A DNA stretch of 64,000 nucleotides from positions 11,328,338 through 11,392,337 of the forward strand of contig JAGTTD010000019.1 of NCBI GenBank assembly GCA_018398585.1. Reading direction: 5' to 3'. Within the stretch, counting starts at the first letter, position 1, and every line of letters begins with the position of its first letter. This DNA comes from Simmondsia chinensis (Eukaryota > Streptophyta > Magnoliopsida > Caryophyllales > Simmondsiaceae). A program made the translations under genes and the position numbers. Below the pieces are notes generated by a model. It did no database searches, was not told the DNA's origin, and saw only the letters and a program-made list of their open reading frames with translations. Shown piece after piece: positions 9,140-20,775 of this stretch.

Positions 9140-9990
9140 AGCACAATTTGCCCAATAGGGGTGAGAAACAACACCATGCGCCTAGTGGAAGTAAAAATCA
9201 ACATAATTAGCCCAGTAGGAGTGAAGATCAACACAATTCACCCAGTAGGGGTAAAGTACAATACAATTCACCTAGTAGGAGAAAAATCAACATAATTCGC
9301 ACAGTAGGGATAAAAATCAACACTATTCGTCCAATAGGGGTAAAAAAATGCAATTCGCCCAGTAGGGGTGAAGTTCAACACAATTCGCCTAGTAGGGATA
9401 AAGAACAACACAATTCACCTAGTAGGAGAAAGATCAACATAATTCACCCACTAGGGTTAAAAATCAACACAATTCGTCTCATAGAGGTAAAAAAACAATG
9501 CACTGCACCCAATAAGAGAAAGAACAACATAATTTGGCCAATAGGAGAAAAATCAATATAATTTACCCAGTAGGGGTAAAAACCAAAACAATTCACCTAG
9601 TAGGGGTAAAAAACAAAACAATTTGCCCAATAAGAGAAAGAACAACGCAATTCGCCCAGTAGGAGAAAAAACAACACAATTCACCCAGTAGGAGAAAAAC
9701 CAACACAATTCACCCAGTAAGGACAAAAAACAACATAATTCGCCCAATAAGGGCAAAAATCAACATAAGTCACTCGTCGGGGTAAAAATCAACACAATTC
9801 GCCCAGTAGGGGTAAAAATCAACACAATTCCCCAGTGGGGGGCAAAAACAATACAATTCGCCCATTAGAAGAAGAATCACATAATTCGCCCAATATGGGT
9901 AAATATCAATACAATTCGCCTAGGAGGGGGTAAAGAACAACATAATTCACCCAGTAGGTGAAAAATCAATGCAATTTGCCCATATAGGGA
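9140..9990. repeat. LTR minisatellite of about 31-bp units (about 27 copies)
   Basis: Degenerate direct repeats of the form aattcgcccagtaggggtaa plus an AAC-rich spacer. Many units contain a short self-complementary core (GCCC-agta-GGGG). The same array fills the 3' LTR (50160-50970). Read on the opposite strand it gives an open LLGELC-like repeat that is not a gene. Confidence 0.9.
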
Positions 9991-10107
9991 CAAAACAATA
10001 TAACCTATCCACTTTTACTTCTTCTCAGACATATTTAAAACATAAAAGAAACTTAACTTACAAGCAGAAAAGGAGACAATTGTCCAACACCTAGCATCAT
10101 CTTACTA

Positions 10108-10116
10108 CTATAAATA
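10108..10116 (+). promoter_or_regulatory. TATA box of E1 5' LTR
   Basis: ctataaata lies about 120 bp before the LTR end, followed by AAATAAAAAG. The 3' LTR has ctataaaaa at the same place (51091). Confidence 0.6.
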
Positions 10117-10230
10117 GAGAAAATAAAAAGAAAGAGAAGGACAAGAAAATCAAGGGATAACGGGGATCTCGATAATTTTTAAGTAGATTGAGTTTACTTC
10201 TTCCCAGTCACCTACTAAACACCACAAACA

Positions 10231-10250
10231 TAATTGGCGCTGTCTGTAGG
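10231..10250 (+). promoter_or_regulatory. E1 primer-binding site
   Basis: taattggcgctgtctgtagg follows the LTR end directly. It resembles the TTGGCGCCGTCTGTGGG-type primer sites common in Tat-lineage elements, with a few changes. Confidence 0.75.
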
Positions 10251-10258
10251 AAAAATGA

Positions 10259-11690
10259 TATGACCGAATTATCAAGATCACTGAATCCCCAACTCAAGAT
10301 AGTGAAATAGAACATGTTCCAAAATGTCAACTCCAAAATATACAAACGGTTTTAGAGTAACTTATGAAAAAATTAACAGGACAAAGGCCCGAAGATAACT
10401 CGGACCCTAAAAATGAAAGGCCGCCAGGAGTTGAGCATGATTATGCCTATGAATCCCTGTAAAAAGAAAAATCTGAAAAAAGAAGAGTTCATCCTTATTG
10501 TGAACCTGATGTGACAACAAAAACTTGGGAGAACATAAAGATGGCCACGGCAGCATGGAAGACGAATCTACAATCAACATCAACAACGGACACAAAAACC
10601 GACCAGATCTTACCCATTCTTCGGAATAGACAAAAATCTACTCAATTCCTAAAATTTCGGGTATGTATTCTCCTTTTTCATTAAGAGTTCAGTCCTTTCC
10701 AGTAGAAAAAGTTAAGGTTCCTAATGTAGACCTCTTTGACGCATCTCAAGATCCCAAAGAGGCTTTAAGTCCAGGATGTATATACAAAATGCTTTAGAAG
10801 AAGTATGGTGTAAGTGCTCTCCAGCCACCTTAAAGGGAGTAGCCCAATCTTAGTTTTCTTCCTTGCCTCCTGGTTCGATCGGCGGATTTGCTCAATTAGC
10901 GGAGCACTTCTCTAGGCACTTTGTAAGTAATAAAAGGAGGAGAAAGACGGCTACACAGTTGATGCAGTTACAACAAAAAGAGTCCAAAACTTTAAGAGAC
11001 GACGTTAGGTGATTCACTAGAAAAATGATAGATATACTAGGATTAGCCAACAAAACTGCCATTGGTGCCTTTATCAACGGACTAAAACATTTAGACTTCT
11101 AATTTTCCCAGGCTAGGAAGCAACCAGGAACCATTGACAAGCTATGGAGTAAAGCCACTAAATACATATCAGTCAAGGATTTTATGACCACAGTAGAGCA
11201 GCTGGGAGTCACTGGAAGGCCACAAGAAAATTCAAAAGCGTCTCACTAGACAAGGCCAAGGGCATCAAAGATGACTTTAAAACCAAAAATACAAGTGCGA
11301 AGACCTACAGGATGTTTTGCTTACGAAATACAGGAAAAGTTGACACGTCAACCTCTCCCTTTCAAATGAACGTCCGACAGGTCAAAAGCGCCCTTCAATC
11401 CATAAGCCAAATAAAAATGGTGCAACTACCATCATTTCTACAGCCAAACCACGGAAGAATGTCAGGCAAGAAGAAAACAAACCTAAACATTCCAGCTCGG
11501 ATGGCTAACCCCAGCATACAGTCAAAAAGGTCAGTCAATAAAAAACTGATACTGGCACCTCCAAGAGAGTTAATAAAACAACCTAAAAAGACGATTGCCA
11601 TGATATCCAAGACTTTGCATTCTAGTAACTTTTGTTCATCCAAACTAGAAAGAGAACAGGTCAAAAGAATTCGACCCCTATTAGAAATTA
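10259..11690 (+). pseudogene. E1 gag
   Basis: Broken capsid-precursor gene starting near ATG 10259. The retrotransposon gag domain is recognisable around 10850-11110: SSLPPGSIGGFAQLAEHFSR, KRRRKTATQLMQLQQKE and IGAFINGLK, in the order seen in plant gypsy gag proteins. Many stops interrupt the N-terminal part. From 11312 a frame is open into the protease. No clear CCHC knuckle is seen. Confidence 0.8.
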
Positions 11691-12060
11691 CCTTTAGTGA
11701 AGCAGACATGAGTGACGTGAATGTCCCACATGACGATACTGTAGTTATCACTCTTGAAATAGGACAATATTGCATGCATCCTGTATTGATTGATCAAGGA
11801 AGTGCAGGAAACATACTTTTTTTTATCAATGTTTTAAATAAATGGAAGTGTCAGACGGCGAGATCTCTCTGGTTTAGTACCTTATGGTGGGCTTCACTAG
11901 AGAAGCAATTAGACCATTAGGAGCCATTACTAGGAACATTGTGTTTCGAGGACAAAACGCTACCAAGAAAACTAGAATGGAATTCCTAGTTATAGACTTA
12001 ACCTCCCCCTATAATGCAATACTTGGTTGACCTGCCCTCAATTGCATACGAGCTATAATC
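11691..12060 (+). pseudogene. E1 aspartic protease
   Basis: Retropepsin-like domain following gag. The active site near 11790 reads VLIDQGSAGNILF, with the usual D-S/T/G-G triad as D-Q-G. Downstream words (LVPYGG, FLVIDL, YNAILG) fit the Tat protease but need a frame change near 11830 and a stop read through. Upstream it is fused in frame with the open tail of gag (11312-11920). Confidence 0.8.
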
Positions 12061-12480
12061 TCTACTTACCATCTCTTAATGAAGTATGAATCGGATGACG
12101 GAGAAATAACAGCCATACGAGGAAATCAAAAAGTAGCCCTTGAATGCTATTACGCCTCTTTGAATGATAACGGTTGTGAAACTTTATCTAGGATAGATAC
12201 AAGAGAATCTAACCTTTCCCAGGAAAGCAAGTAAGAAAATTCAGAGCACGACTTGAGAAAGTTAGAAGAAATAGAGGTTGAGGAAGGAAAAACTGTAAGA
12301 TTGGGGCACAGGCTATCATAGGAAATCAAGAAAGAGTTAACTTTGCTATTAAAATAATATCGAGATGTCTTTGAAAATAACACCGATGAGATGACAGGAA
12401 TCAATCGAGAGGTGATAGTGCATAAACTAAATATTCCAGCTAGAACTTCCTCTATAAAACAAAAGAAAAGAAGCTTTTGC
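12061..12480 (+). pseudogene. E1 protease-RT connector
   Basis: Degenerate polyprotein linker between protease and RT. Low conservation is normal here. Several stops; no separate domain recognised. Confidence 0.5.
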
Positions 12481-13200
12481 GTTGAAAGAGGGGAAGCCAT
12501 CAAAATATAGGTAAACAAACTACTGCGGTCAGGATTTACAAGAAAGGTCAGATATCCCGAATGGCTAGCTAATGTAGTGCTAGCAAGGAAGCCAAATGGG
12601 GACGTGCCAAATGTGTATCGATTTCACAGACTTGAATAAATTTGTCCAAAGGACTCCTATCCCCTTCCCAAGATCGATCAATTGGTAGATTCCATAGCAA
12701 AAATGAGTTATTCAGCTTCATGGACGCCTTCTCCAGCTACCACCAAATAAAAATGGACCCGCAAGATGAAGAAAAGACATCTCTTGTTACTAATGAGGGA
12801 ATCTACCGTTACAAGGTAATGCCCTTTAGCTTAAAGAATGTAGGTGCGACTTGTCAATGACTAGTTAATAAAGTATTTGCACGACAGATTGGACGTAATA
12901 TGGAGGTTTACGTTGATGATATGATTGTCAAGTCATGTGCCAAAGGAAATCATGTAAAGGACCTACATGAAACTTTACAAACCTTGGGAGAATATCAAAT
13001 GAAATTAAACCCTAACAAGTGTTCATTTGGCATACCCGAGGGAAAATTTTTGGGTTACATCGTTACTGCTTGGGGAATCGAGGCTAATCCAGCAAAAATA
13101 AAAGCCATCCGAGAAATGGGAACTCCAAAAATGATTAACGATGTACAACGACTCACGGGACGGTTGGCATTACTTAATAGATTCATCAGTATGTCTGCCT
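12481..13200 (+). pseudogene. E1 reverse transcriptase
   Basis: Gypsy-type RT. Successive blocks visible: LLRSGFTRKVRYPEWLANVV, YPLPKIDQLVD, FMDAFSSYHQIKM, KTSLVTNEGIYRYKVMPF and the catalytic YVDDMIVKS (about 12911), then CSFGIPEGKFLGYIV. YVDDM with VKS is typical of the Tat/Athila side of Ty3/gypsy. Intact stretches at 12642-12860 and 12900-13202 are separated by a TGA at 12858 and frame shifts. Confidence 0.9.
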
Positions 13201-14500
13201 AGAAAGCACTTCCGCTCTTTAGAGTGCTACGAAAGAAGAGAAGTAAGCTATGGGATGAGGAATGCAAGCATGCCTTCCAACATGTTAAAGAACATCTTGC
13301 GCGTCTTCCTTCTATGGCCAAGCCCAATCCAGGAGAGATCTTGATTTTATAGGTAGCAGCCACAAATAAGACCATTAGCGCAGTTTTAGCAACCAATCGC
13401 TAGAAAGGACAGATCCCGGTATATTTTGTCAGTCTGGTGTTGAAAGAGGCCGGATTAAGATATCCTCTATTAGAAAAAATGGTGTTTGCCATTATAATGG
13501 CCTCGAGAAAACTTCGAATTTACTTTCAAGCACATACTATAAGTATTTCGCAGTCGGAGGGAGAAGGAATCCATCCATCATCTCCTTTGGTTTCAGCGGC
13601 ACATACCGAGGCATTCCTTCATCTTGTGGCTTGCTTCCTGTGAGCGGCTATGGACGTTTGATAGACTGCTGAGGCATCGAGTGCAGGATGTGGTGGGCTA
13701 TATGTGTGTTGTGCGGATCTGATGATGAGTCACACGGCCATCTCTTCTTCAACTGCAGCTACTCTGCTACTGTTTGGTCCAGGGTGTCTTCTCACACCTC
13801 TTTCGCTTAGCCCACGCTTCCTTGGCATAAGCTGGTTCAGTGGGCTGCTACCAGGCTCCGTGGTCCCAGGGTGGATCGAATTCAGGCCCGCCTTTGTCTC
13901 TCCGCGACGGTTTACATCCTCTGGTATGAGAGTAACCTGAGAATTCGGCGCTCCCAGTCCAGACCTTCTACAGTTGTCACTTAAGAGATCACATGATTGG
14001 TTCGCAGCCGTCTCATTGCAACTCCTATGCTTCACGGTGCCCATTACCACTCGCAGCTTCTGCAGGAGTGAGGGATTGAGCATTAGCTTTGTTTCCATTC
14101 GTTTTGCTTGGTTTCCTTTGATTGGTCATGTTAACCATTGATACCTTTTGTGTGTTTCTTTCTTTTGATTGATTCTTTGATGTAGGCCTTTTTGCCTTGG
14201 CTTGGGGTATTCTACTCGTAGACTTGTACTTATATTTTTGATCGTATATGGTATATATCACTGATTTACCAAAAAAAAATACTATAAGCTTACTAATAGA
14301 TCAACACGTCAAGAAACTATTATCAAAGTTAGAATGCTCGGTTCGATTATTAGCTTGGGTTGTAGAGTTATTAGAATATGATTTACATTATCTACCACGA
14401 ACTGCCATAAAAGCACATGCCCTAGCAAACTTCCTTACTAAATGCAACTTCGAGGGAGAGCCAAGTCCCAAGCCAGAAAATGTTACGGAGGAAAAGAAAG
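13201..14500 (+). pseudogene. E1 RNase H, interrupted by LINE2
   Basis: First RNase H domain after RT. Left part: KHAFQHVKEHLARLPSM, VYFVSLVLKEAGLRYPLLEK and ASRKLRIYFQAHTI up to 13543. Right part resumes at 14279 with SLLIDQHVKKLLSKLECS and YLPRTAIKAHALANFL. The two parts join in frame once LINE2 and one target copy are removed. Stops occur before the insertion site. Confidence 0.85.
13544..14278 (+). mobile_element. 5'-truncated L1 LINE (LINE2) inside E1 RNase H
   Basis: A 735-bp L1 tail of the same family as LINE1. It is flanked by the perfect 10-bp duplication ATACTATAAG (13534-13543 and 14279-14288) and ends in A9. One frame reads the C-terminal zf-RVT domain, CVLCGSDDESHGHLFFNC (about 13690-13745), then YILWYESNLRIRRSQSR. 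Stops are present, and endonuclease and RT are missing. Confidence 0.92.
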
Positions 14501-14546
14501 AAAAGATTAAAGATTCAAGTTCAGAGATGCTAGAAAATTTCCCGAT

Positions 14547-14960
14547 ATGGAACCTTCTTCATGCCAAGAAGGTTTGGGAGCTAGTATTTTCATTCAAGAT
14601 CCTGAAGGGGTGACATATTGCTATGCCTTGCATTTCCAGTACCCACTAACTACTAATGAAACTGAGTATGAAGCCTTAATGTACGGAGGGGGTCTTGCAC
14701 AGACCGTAGGAGCTCATTCTAAAAGAATTTACAGAGACTCATAGATAATAGTTAGCCAGGTAAACGAAGAATACGAAGCTAAGGAACCTAACATGGTTAG
14801 ATACCTTAAAATATTTCAAGAACTACCTGCAAACTTTGTAAAGGTAGAGGTAAAATAGATCGATAGGAATTATAATCACATAGCAGATGAGCTGAGCAAG
14901 TTGGCTAGCTCTCATGAGGCAGCTCCTAAAAACACCGAGGTAATGATCAAACAAATATAT
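14547..14960 (+). pseudogene. E1 second RNase H (archaeal-type) domain
   Basis: A second RNase H-like domain between the first RNase H and integrase, a mark of the Tat lineage. Visible: GASIFIQDPEGVTYCYALHF, NETEYEALMYGGGLA, YRDS (stop follows), VSQVNEEYEAKEP and IADELSKLASS. The conserved acidic residues (E of TEYEAL, D of YRDS and D of ADELS) are present. An in-frame TAG at about 14743 breaks it. Confidence 0.85.
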
Positions 14961-16243
14961 CCCTAGGATTCGGCCGGGGAAATCGTAAAGAGGGTATATT
15001 ATCTTGGAACATCACTCGGTTGGACACAGCAAGTAATCAAATATCTCCGCCATGCAAACCAACCTTCAAATCCTCCTGAGACCAAGAAGTTAAGACGACA
15101 GGCCTCTGAATTTGTGCTCATAGAGGACCAGCTTTACAAGCGATTTCACTCTCATCCCTTACTCAAATGTGTGAAAACTGGTGGAGGATGAGAAATTCTA
15201 GAAGAAATTCACGAAGACAAATGTGGAGGGGATATGGGGGGACATGCACTTGCAAATAAAACTCTACGAGCAAGATATTTCTGGCCCACCTTGAAAAAAG
15301 ATGCCAAAGAGTTAGTACATCATTGTAAAGCCTGCCTAAAGTCCGCCAACGATTTGCCCCAATCTATTATGCGCTTCCCGCCACTCTATAGACTTTGATC
15401 AGTCCACTACCTTTTGTGCAATGGGGAATTGATACACTAAGTGCCTTCCCCTTGGCCACAGGACAAAGAAATCGGTAATAGCAGCCATTGATTACTTCAC
15501 TAAATGGGTCAAAGTCGAGCTAGTGGCAAAAATAACAGACCAGGTGGCACAACACTTCCTGTGGAAAAATATTATTACCCACTTTGGGGTATCCAAAATA
15601 CTTGTGGCAAATAATTGATCCCTATTTAGCTCAAAAAGGTTTCAATCATACTACGAAGAAGTGGGCATCAATCTTCATTTCTCTGCAATAACTCACCCAC
15701 AAAGCAATGGACAGATAGAGGCAGCTAACAAGGAGATACTAAAGGCCATTAAGAGAAGGTTAGACAAAGCAAAAAGTTTAGGGTTGAAGAGCTGCCCAAT
15801 ATACTGTGGTCCTACCAAACCACCACAAATTTATGCTGACATATGGAGCAGAAGTTGTCCTGCTGATAGAAATATAAAACCTTACATTCCAAGTAAAGTA
15901 TTACCATCTAGAAGAAAACGCAGCACTAATGGCAAACTCTCTAGATCTAGTAGAGGAGGTCCGATCTGAAGCTCTGTTACGCATGGTAGCACAAAAACAA
16001 GCAATGGCAAAATATTTTAACAGTAAAGTCAGACAATGACAATTCCAAATAGGGGACTATGTTTTAAGACACACAGAAGTTGCAGGAAAAGGCACAAAAT
16101 TTGGAAAACTCACGCCTATCTAGGAAGGTCCTTACAGAGTAATCCAAGTTCTAAGAGAGGGAAGTTATCGACTATGCAGCCTAGATGCAACTGAGATATC
16201 TAGAAGCTAGAATGCGGAGAATCTCAGAAAGTATTACCCGTAA
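14961..16243 (+). pseudogene. E1 integrase
   Basis: Integrase remnant with an N-terminal zinc-binding part (HEDKCGGDMGGHALA and HHCKAC), the core start AAIDYFTKWVKVE, the second catalytic region decayed to LVANN plus stop, and the third at SNGQIEAANKEI (near 15700). The C-terminal part ends AENLRKYYP before TAA 16241-16243. Several stops and frame shifts; no chromodomain. Confidence 0.85.
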
Positions 16244-16454
16244 CTATGCCACATTTTAGGCATATGATGATCTTTCTTTTTGTGTAAACTTACATTAGCG
16301 CCTTGTACATTTGTAAAAATACATGTTGAATAAATGCGACAACGGTTATGTAAAGTGAAAAATTTTCTCCTTTCGTTAAATATTGAGAGATAAATTTACG
16401 TGGACAGATATTGGGCACTTCTTGCATCACAGGTGAACAAAGCCATAAACAACT
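16244..16454 (+). other. E1 spacer after pol
   Basis: Untranslated sequence between the end of pol and the first internal array. Nothing recognisable. Confidence 0.5.
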
Positions 16455-16879
16455 ACGTATATTTACTTATTAAAGGTGCAACCACTCGCCTATTAAAGGT
16501 GCAATCATTCACCTATTAAAGGTGCAACCATTTACCTATTAAAGGTGCAGCTATTCACCTGTTAAAAGTGCAACCATTCACCTAGTAAAGGTGCAACCAC
16601 TCACCTAGGTGTGACCACTCACCTATTAGAGGTGCAACCATTCACCTATTAAAGGTGCAACCATACACTTATCGACGATACAAAACAGCACAGCACAATG
16701 CCTCACCTGTTAAAAAAAGAGCTACCATACACTTATCAACAATACAAAACAACACAATTTGTCGATTAACGACACAACTCTTCGCCTATTAAAAAAAAAC
16801 TACCTTACACTTGTCAACGACACAAAGCAACATGATGTTGTCGATTAACAATACAACTCTTCACCCATTAAAAAGAGAG
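16455..16879. repeat. E1 internal tandem array, left part
   Basis: About nine 23-bp units of the form cacctattaaaggtgcaacc, each with the small palindrome CACCT-atta-AGGTG. They pass into longer units of about 80 bp built on ctaccatacacttatcaacg and gattaacgacacaactcttc. The array is split by E2 and continues at 22578. Confidence 0.9.
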
Positions 16880-17283
16880 TGTTAGCTTCCAATTAAGAAT
16901 TGAAAGTCTAACCTAGTAGAAGAAAGAGTTAAGGTGAGAAGAGAAGTGAAAGGGGATGAGAAATAGAGAAAGAGATGAGAAAAGAGAGTTAATTTCAAAA
17001 GGAAATTAGTTTGTATTTCATTGAATGCTGAGATTACAAGCTTAATATCCTAATTATAGACCTAGGAATACATTGAATCAAGATCAACTGACTAAACCCC
17101 CAAATAACAGCTTTTCCCGCCTATTCTGCAGCAGCCCAGCGAGTTTGACTTGTGCATTGACCAACTAATTCCTTGGCACCTAAAACCGACTCAACTACCA
17201 TTTAAAAGCTTACAACTCAACAATAAGACCCTGACCAACCAATACAAACAGAAATTACAATTAAATTCTAATGATTTATAACA
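16880..17283 (-). repeat. E2 3' LTR
   Basis: 404 bp, reading TGTTAGCTTCC...TTATAACA on the plus strand. In E2's sense it follows the purine-rich AAGAGGGAGGGAA polypurine tract (17284-17296). Confidence 0.92.
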
Positions 17284-17761
17284 TTCCCTCCCTCTTGAGA
17301 AACTTCTTGTCCTCAAGAAGTGAAGCTTGGGAATTGGCTCTTCAAGAAATTGCAATTTTCCCAAGTCGTCAAACTCTTGTTCAAGTTGCACCAAGTCACC
17401 AAAACCTCTTGCACAGCTCCGTGACTATGTCTGCAATAGGATGCTCCGGAACTGCTGCAGCACCCTTTTTAACTTGCTTTTTAAGTAAGGACACGTGAAA
17501 CACGGGGTGAATGTATGAATGGGTAGGTAAGTCGAGCTTATAAGCTACATTGCCAATTTTCTCCAGAATTTTGTACGGGCCAAAGTATCAAGCGCTTAGC
17601 TTGACATTACGCCTGACAGCCAAGAAGGACTTTCTATACGATTGTAATTTAAGGTAGACCATGTCACCAACGTCATAGCTTTTGTCTACCCTTTTTTTAT
17701 CAGCCTAATACTTCATCCGAGCTCGAGCTTGGTGGAGATTGTCCTTAAGTTCTTGCAACAA
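17284..17761 (-). pseudogene. E2 pol C terminus with chromodomain-like tail and polypurine tract
   Basis: The sense strand reads the integrase C terminus ([20 protein letters not shown] near 17550-17490) and then a degenerate tail equivalent to the VLVQW...FVTWEN chromodomain-like block of E3 (30150-30230). Frames are broken. The polypurine tract next to the LTR primes plus-strand DNA synthesis. Confidence 0.7.
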
Positions 17762-18547
17762 TTACCTCCTCTGCTGCATAAAGTCTGTTACTGTAGAACC
17801 GGTGCTCTTCGGTTGTTGTAACATCATAGGAGAGGGAGGAGGATAGCCATACAATGCTTGGAAGGGTGAAGTGCCAATGAATGTGTGGAAGTGGGTATTG
17901 AACCAAAATTCGGCTAAGGAAAGCCAACGGTTCCACTCCTTAGGCCTCAAGAAGACCATACTCAGAAGGTACTGCTCTACACATTGGTTGACTCGCTCAG
18001 TGTGGCCATCCGTTTGAGGATGATAAGAGGAACTGAGTGCCAACGTAGTACTCATCAACTTAAACAACTCTCTCCAAAACGTACTTGTGAAAATCTTGTC
18101 TCGATCGGACACAATGGATTGAGGCAATCCATGTAATTTGTAAATGTTGTCAAGGAAGATCCTTGCCAATTTTTCAGCGGTGATGGGTCGAGCAAGAGCA
18201 ATGAAATGACTAAATTTGGTGAAACGATCCACCACTACCCATATGACCTCCTTGCCTTCGGACTTCGGAAGTCCCTCAATGAAACCCATGCTAATGTGAA
18301 CCCAAGCCCCCTCTGGAATGGGAAGAGGTTGAAGAAGTCCCTTGTAACGAGGATCTCCTAACTTCGTTTGTTGACAAACTTCACAAGACTTCACGTAATC
18401 ACTTACATCTTTTTTCATACTCGGCCATGTAAAATATGCCTTGATTCGAAGATAGGTGCCTTCTACACCCTCGTGACCACCCCAAGCAGCATCATGTGAA
18501 GCTTGGATGACCAATTCTCTCAAATCAGTGGCTAAACCGACATACAA
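17762..18547 (-). pseudogene. E2 integrase
   Basis: 261 codons, open. The zinc-binding N terminus (HDAAWGGHEGVEGTYLRIKA and CEVCQQTK) is followed by the catalytic core: VVVDRFTKFSHFIAL holds the first Asp, SIVSDRDKIFTSTFW the second, and YHPQTDGHTERVNQCVEQYL the Glu. In the Asp-containing segment MGFIEG the usual MDFIEG Asp is changed to Gly, so the first catalytic site is doubtful. The frame differs from the upstream RT ORF, with which it overlaps by 23 bases, indicating a frameshift. Confidence 0.9.
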
Positions 18548-20279
18548 CAGACCTCTGATACGGATCAGCCCCTGCTACAAGTGATACCAGTGTGAGGACA
18601 GCAGTGACCAAATTTTCCTGAGCAAAAGGGTCCCTCTCATAGGACTTATGTAACTCTTCCACCCAAGAAGGAATTACCACGGTAACAGCAGCACAGGTGG
18701 CCTGATTATCGTCCTCAAACTGCCTTGACAGAGCATCCGCAGCAGTGTTCTCTTTGCCACTTCTATATTCGATGTCGTAATCAAGGCCTAACATTTTCAT
18801 GAGACCTTTATTTTGAATCCTCGTCACGATCTTTTGTTCAAGGAGATACTTGATACTTTGATGATCCATTTGAATGATGAACTTACGACCCTCCAAGTAT
18901 TGCCTCCATTTCTCCACGGCTAAGAGGATGGCTAAATATTCCTTCTCATATGTCGACATCGCTTGATGTTTAGGGCTAAGAGCTTGGCTCAAATAAGCTA
19001 TAGGCCTCCCTTTTTGTGCAAGAATAGCCCCTATACCAATACCACTTGCATCGGTCTCCAAAATAAAGCTTTCGGTCAAGTTCGGCATCGCCAACACTGG
19101 TGCAGCACACATTGCGGCTTTAAGGGCTTCAAATGCGGCTTGAAATCTCTCGTTCCATGTAAAAGCATCCTTCTTCAAGAGCTCGGTTAAGGGTTTGGCA
19201 ATAGAACTATATCCCTTAATAAATTTTCTATAATACCCGGTCAACCCCAAAAAACCCCTCAATTTCTTCAAGGTGATAGGAATTTCCCATTCTTGCATTG
19301 CACGGATCTTGTTAGGATCAGTAGACACTCCCTTGTGTGAGATGATATGACCCAAATACTCAAGCTTATCTTGAGCAAACGAACACTTGGACATCTTTGC
19401 AAAGAACTTGTGTTGCCGCATCAATTCAAACACTTGTCGGAGGTGAGTGAGATGAGCTTCATATGTTGAGCTGTAAATTAGTATGTTGTCGAAGAAAATG
19501 AGCACTGACTTCCTCAGAAAAGGCTTGAAAACGTCGTTCATGGCTGCTTGAAAAGTGGCCGGAGCATTTGTCAAGCCGAAAGGCATAACAACAAACTCGA
19601 AATGGCCATGGTGAGTTTGAAAAGCTGTCTTGTAAATATCCGGCTCGAGGACCCTGATTTGATGGTATCCTTGCCTCAAATCCAGCTTAGAAAAGAAGCA
19701 CGCACCATGTAATTCGTCGAGCAAATCATCTATGATCGGAATGGGAAACTTATCCTTCACCGTTAGAGCATTCAACCGACGGTAGTCAATACACATTCTA
19801 GTCGAGCCATCTTTCTTCTTCACAAGGATCACGAGTGAAGAAAAAGGACTATGGCTTGTTCTAATAAAGTTCATGTGAAGAAGTTCCTCCACTTGCCTCT
19901 CTATCTCTGACTTTTGGCCATGTGCATATCGATAAGGCCTAATCTTCACCGGATCAGCATTTGCACGCAAAGGAATGGCATGGTCCACACTCCTTGGAGG
20001 AGGAAGACTCTTAGGTGGCTCAAAGATGTCACCAAATTCATCTACTAAAGACTGTACTTCTGGTTGAAGACCCTGCTGCATCTCAACCGAAGCTATCATG
20101 AACAAATGACCTATCCATTGTATTGCTTTCTTCTTGATCCCCTCGTGCACACGTTTGGCATCAATTATCTTGAGTTGAGCTTCCTCTGACATGCCTTTCA
20201 AGGATACTTTGGTGCCATGAACCTCAAATGCCACGGTCATCTTATCAAAATCGAATATAACCGGGTTGAAGGTCCTCAT
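18525..20279 (-). pseudogene. E2 reverse transcriptase and RNase H
   Basis: 584 codons open. The RT shows [53 protein letters not shown] and [20 protein letters not shown]. The catalytic box reads FFDNILIYS, where the second Asp of the usual FFDD is Asn. RNase H follows: LETDASGIGIGAIL, STYEKEYLAILLAVEKWRQY, MDHQSIKYLLEQ and AADALSRQF. The start is a Met inside the protease-RT connector and is not a true start: the reading frame enters from the protease ORF (20245-20775) through a frameshift. Confidence 0.92.
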
Positions 20280-20775
20280 TCAATCCACCCCTAGCACCAT
20301 ACCACAACCCCCCCAAAGGAAGAACTCTGAAATCAAAGGTGAAGTAATGTTCTTGCATAGTCCATGGAAATGCTATGCACTTGTTATGAATGGTTAAAGA
20401 ATTGCCATCAGCCACCATCACTTGCAAAGCTTGAGTCTTTATCGCTTCATGCCTTGCCTTCTTACTCAACTTAGGATCGATGAAACTATGCGTACTCCCA
20501 CTATCAATGAGGATAATGATGGAATGTTTTCCAGCCTTACCTCTGATTTTGATAGTGTTATGAGCTCCACTACCGGTTAAAGCCTTCATTGATATCTCCA
20601 CTTCATCTTCACTCAATTCATCTTGTGAAGATTCACCAACACTGTCACTTTCTGCTGCTGAATGTTCACTGCCTGTTTCAGCTTCAACATGGGTCCCTTT
20701 AGCACACATTATTGCTTGTGTTTTGCACCTATGTCCAGGCTGATATGGCAGGTTACAATGAAAGCAAAGTCTCAC
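20245..20775 (-). pseudogene. E2 gag zinc knuckle and protease
   Basis: Begins at the CCHC knuckle CFHCNLPYQPGHRC and runs through an acidic Ser/Glu-rich linker into the protease IILIDSGSTHSFIDPKLSKK, whose D-S-G triad is intact, then VMVADGNSLT and the LPLGG block. The next conserved part continues in the frame of 18525-20279. Confidence 0.9.

Larger units (their letters stand above)
9105..10230 (+). repeat. E1 5' LTR
   Basis: 1126 bp, TGTTTGTAATTC...CACAAACA. It consists mainly of a degenerate 31-bp minisatellite followed by a unique promoter-like part with a TATA box, then the primer site. Confidence 0.9.

Noticed and set aside
9553..9756. Antisense ORF with repeated LLGELC-like residues (also 50143-50894)
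   Set aside because: It results from the 31-bp minisatellite read on the other strand; period and frame are not preserved between the two LTRs.
9140..9990. Regular direct repeats resembling a CRISPR array
   Set aside because: Units are degenerate and head-to-tail, without unique spacers, lie in both LTRs of a plant retrotransposon, and there are no cas genes.
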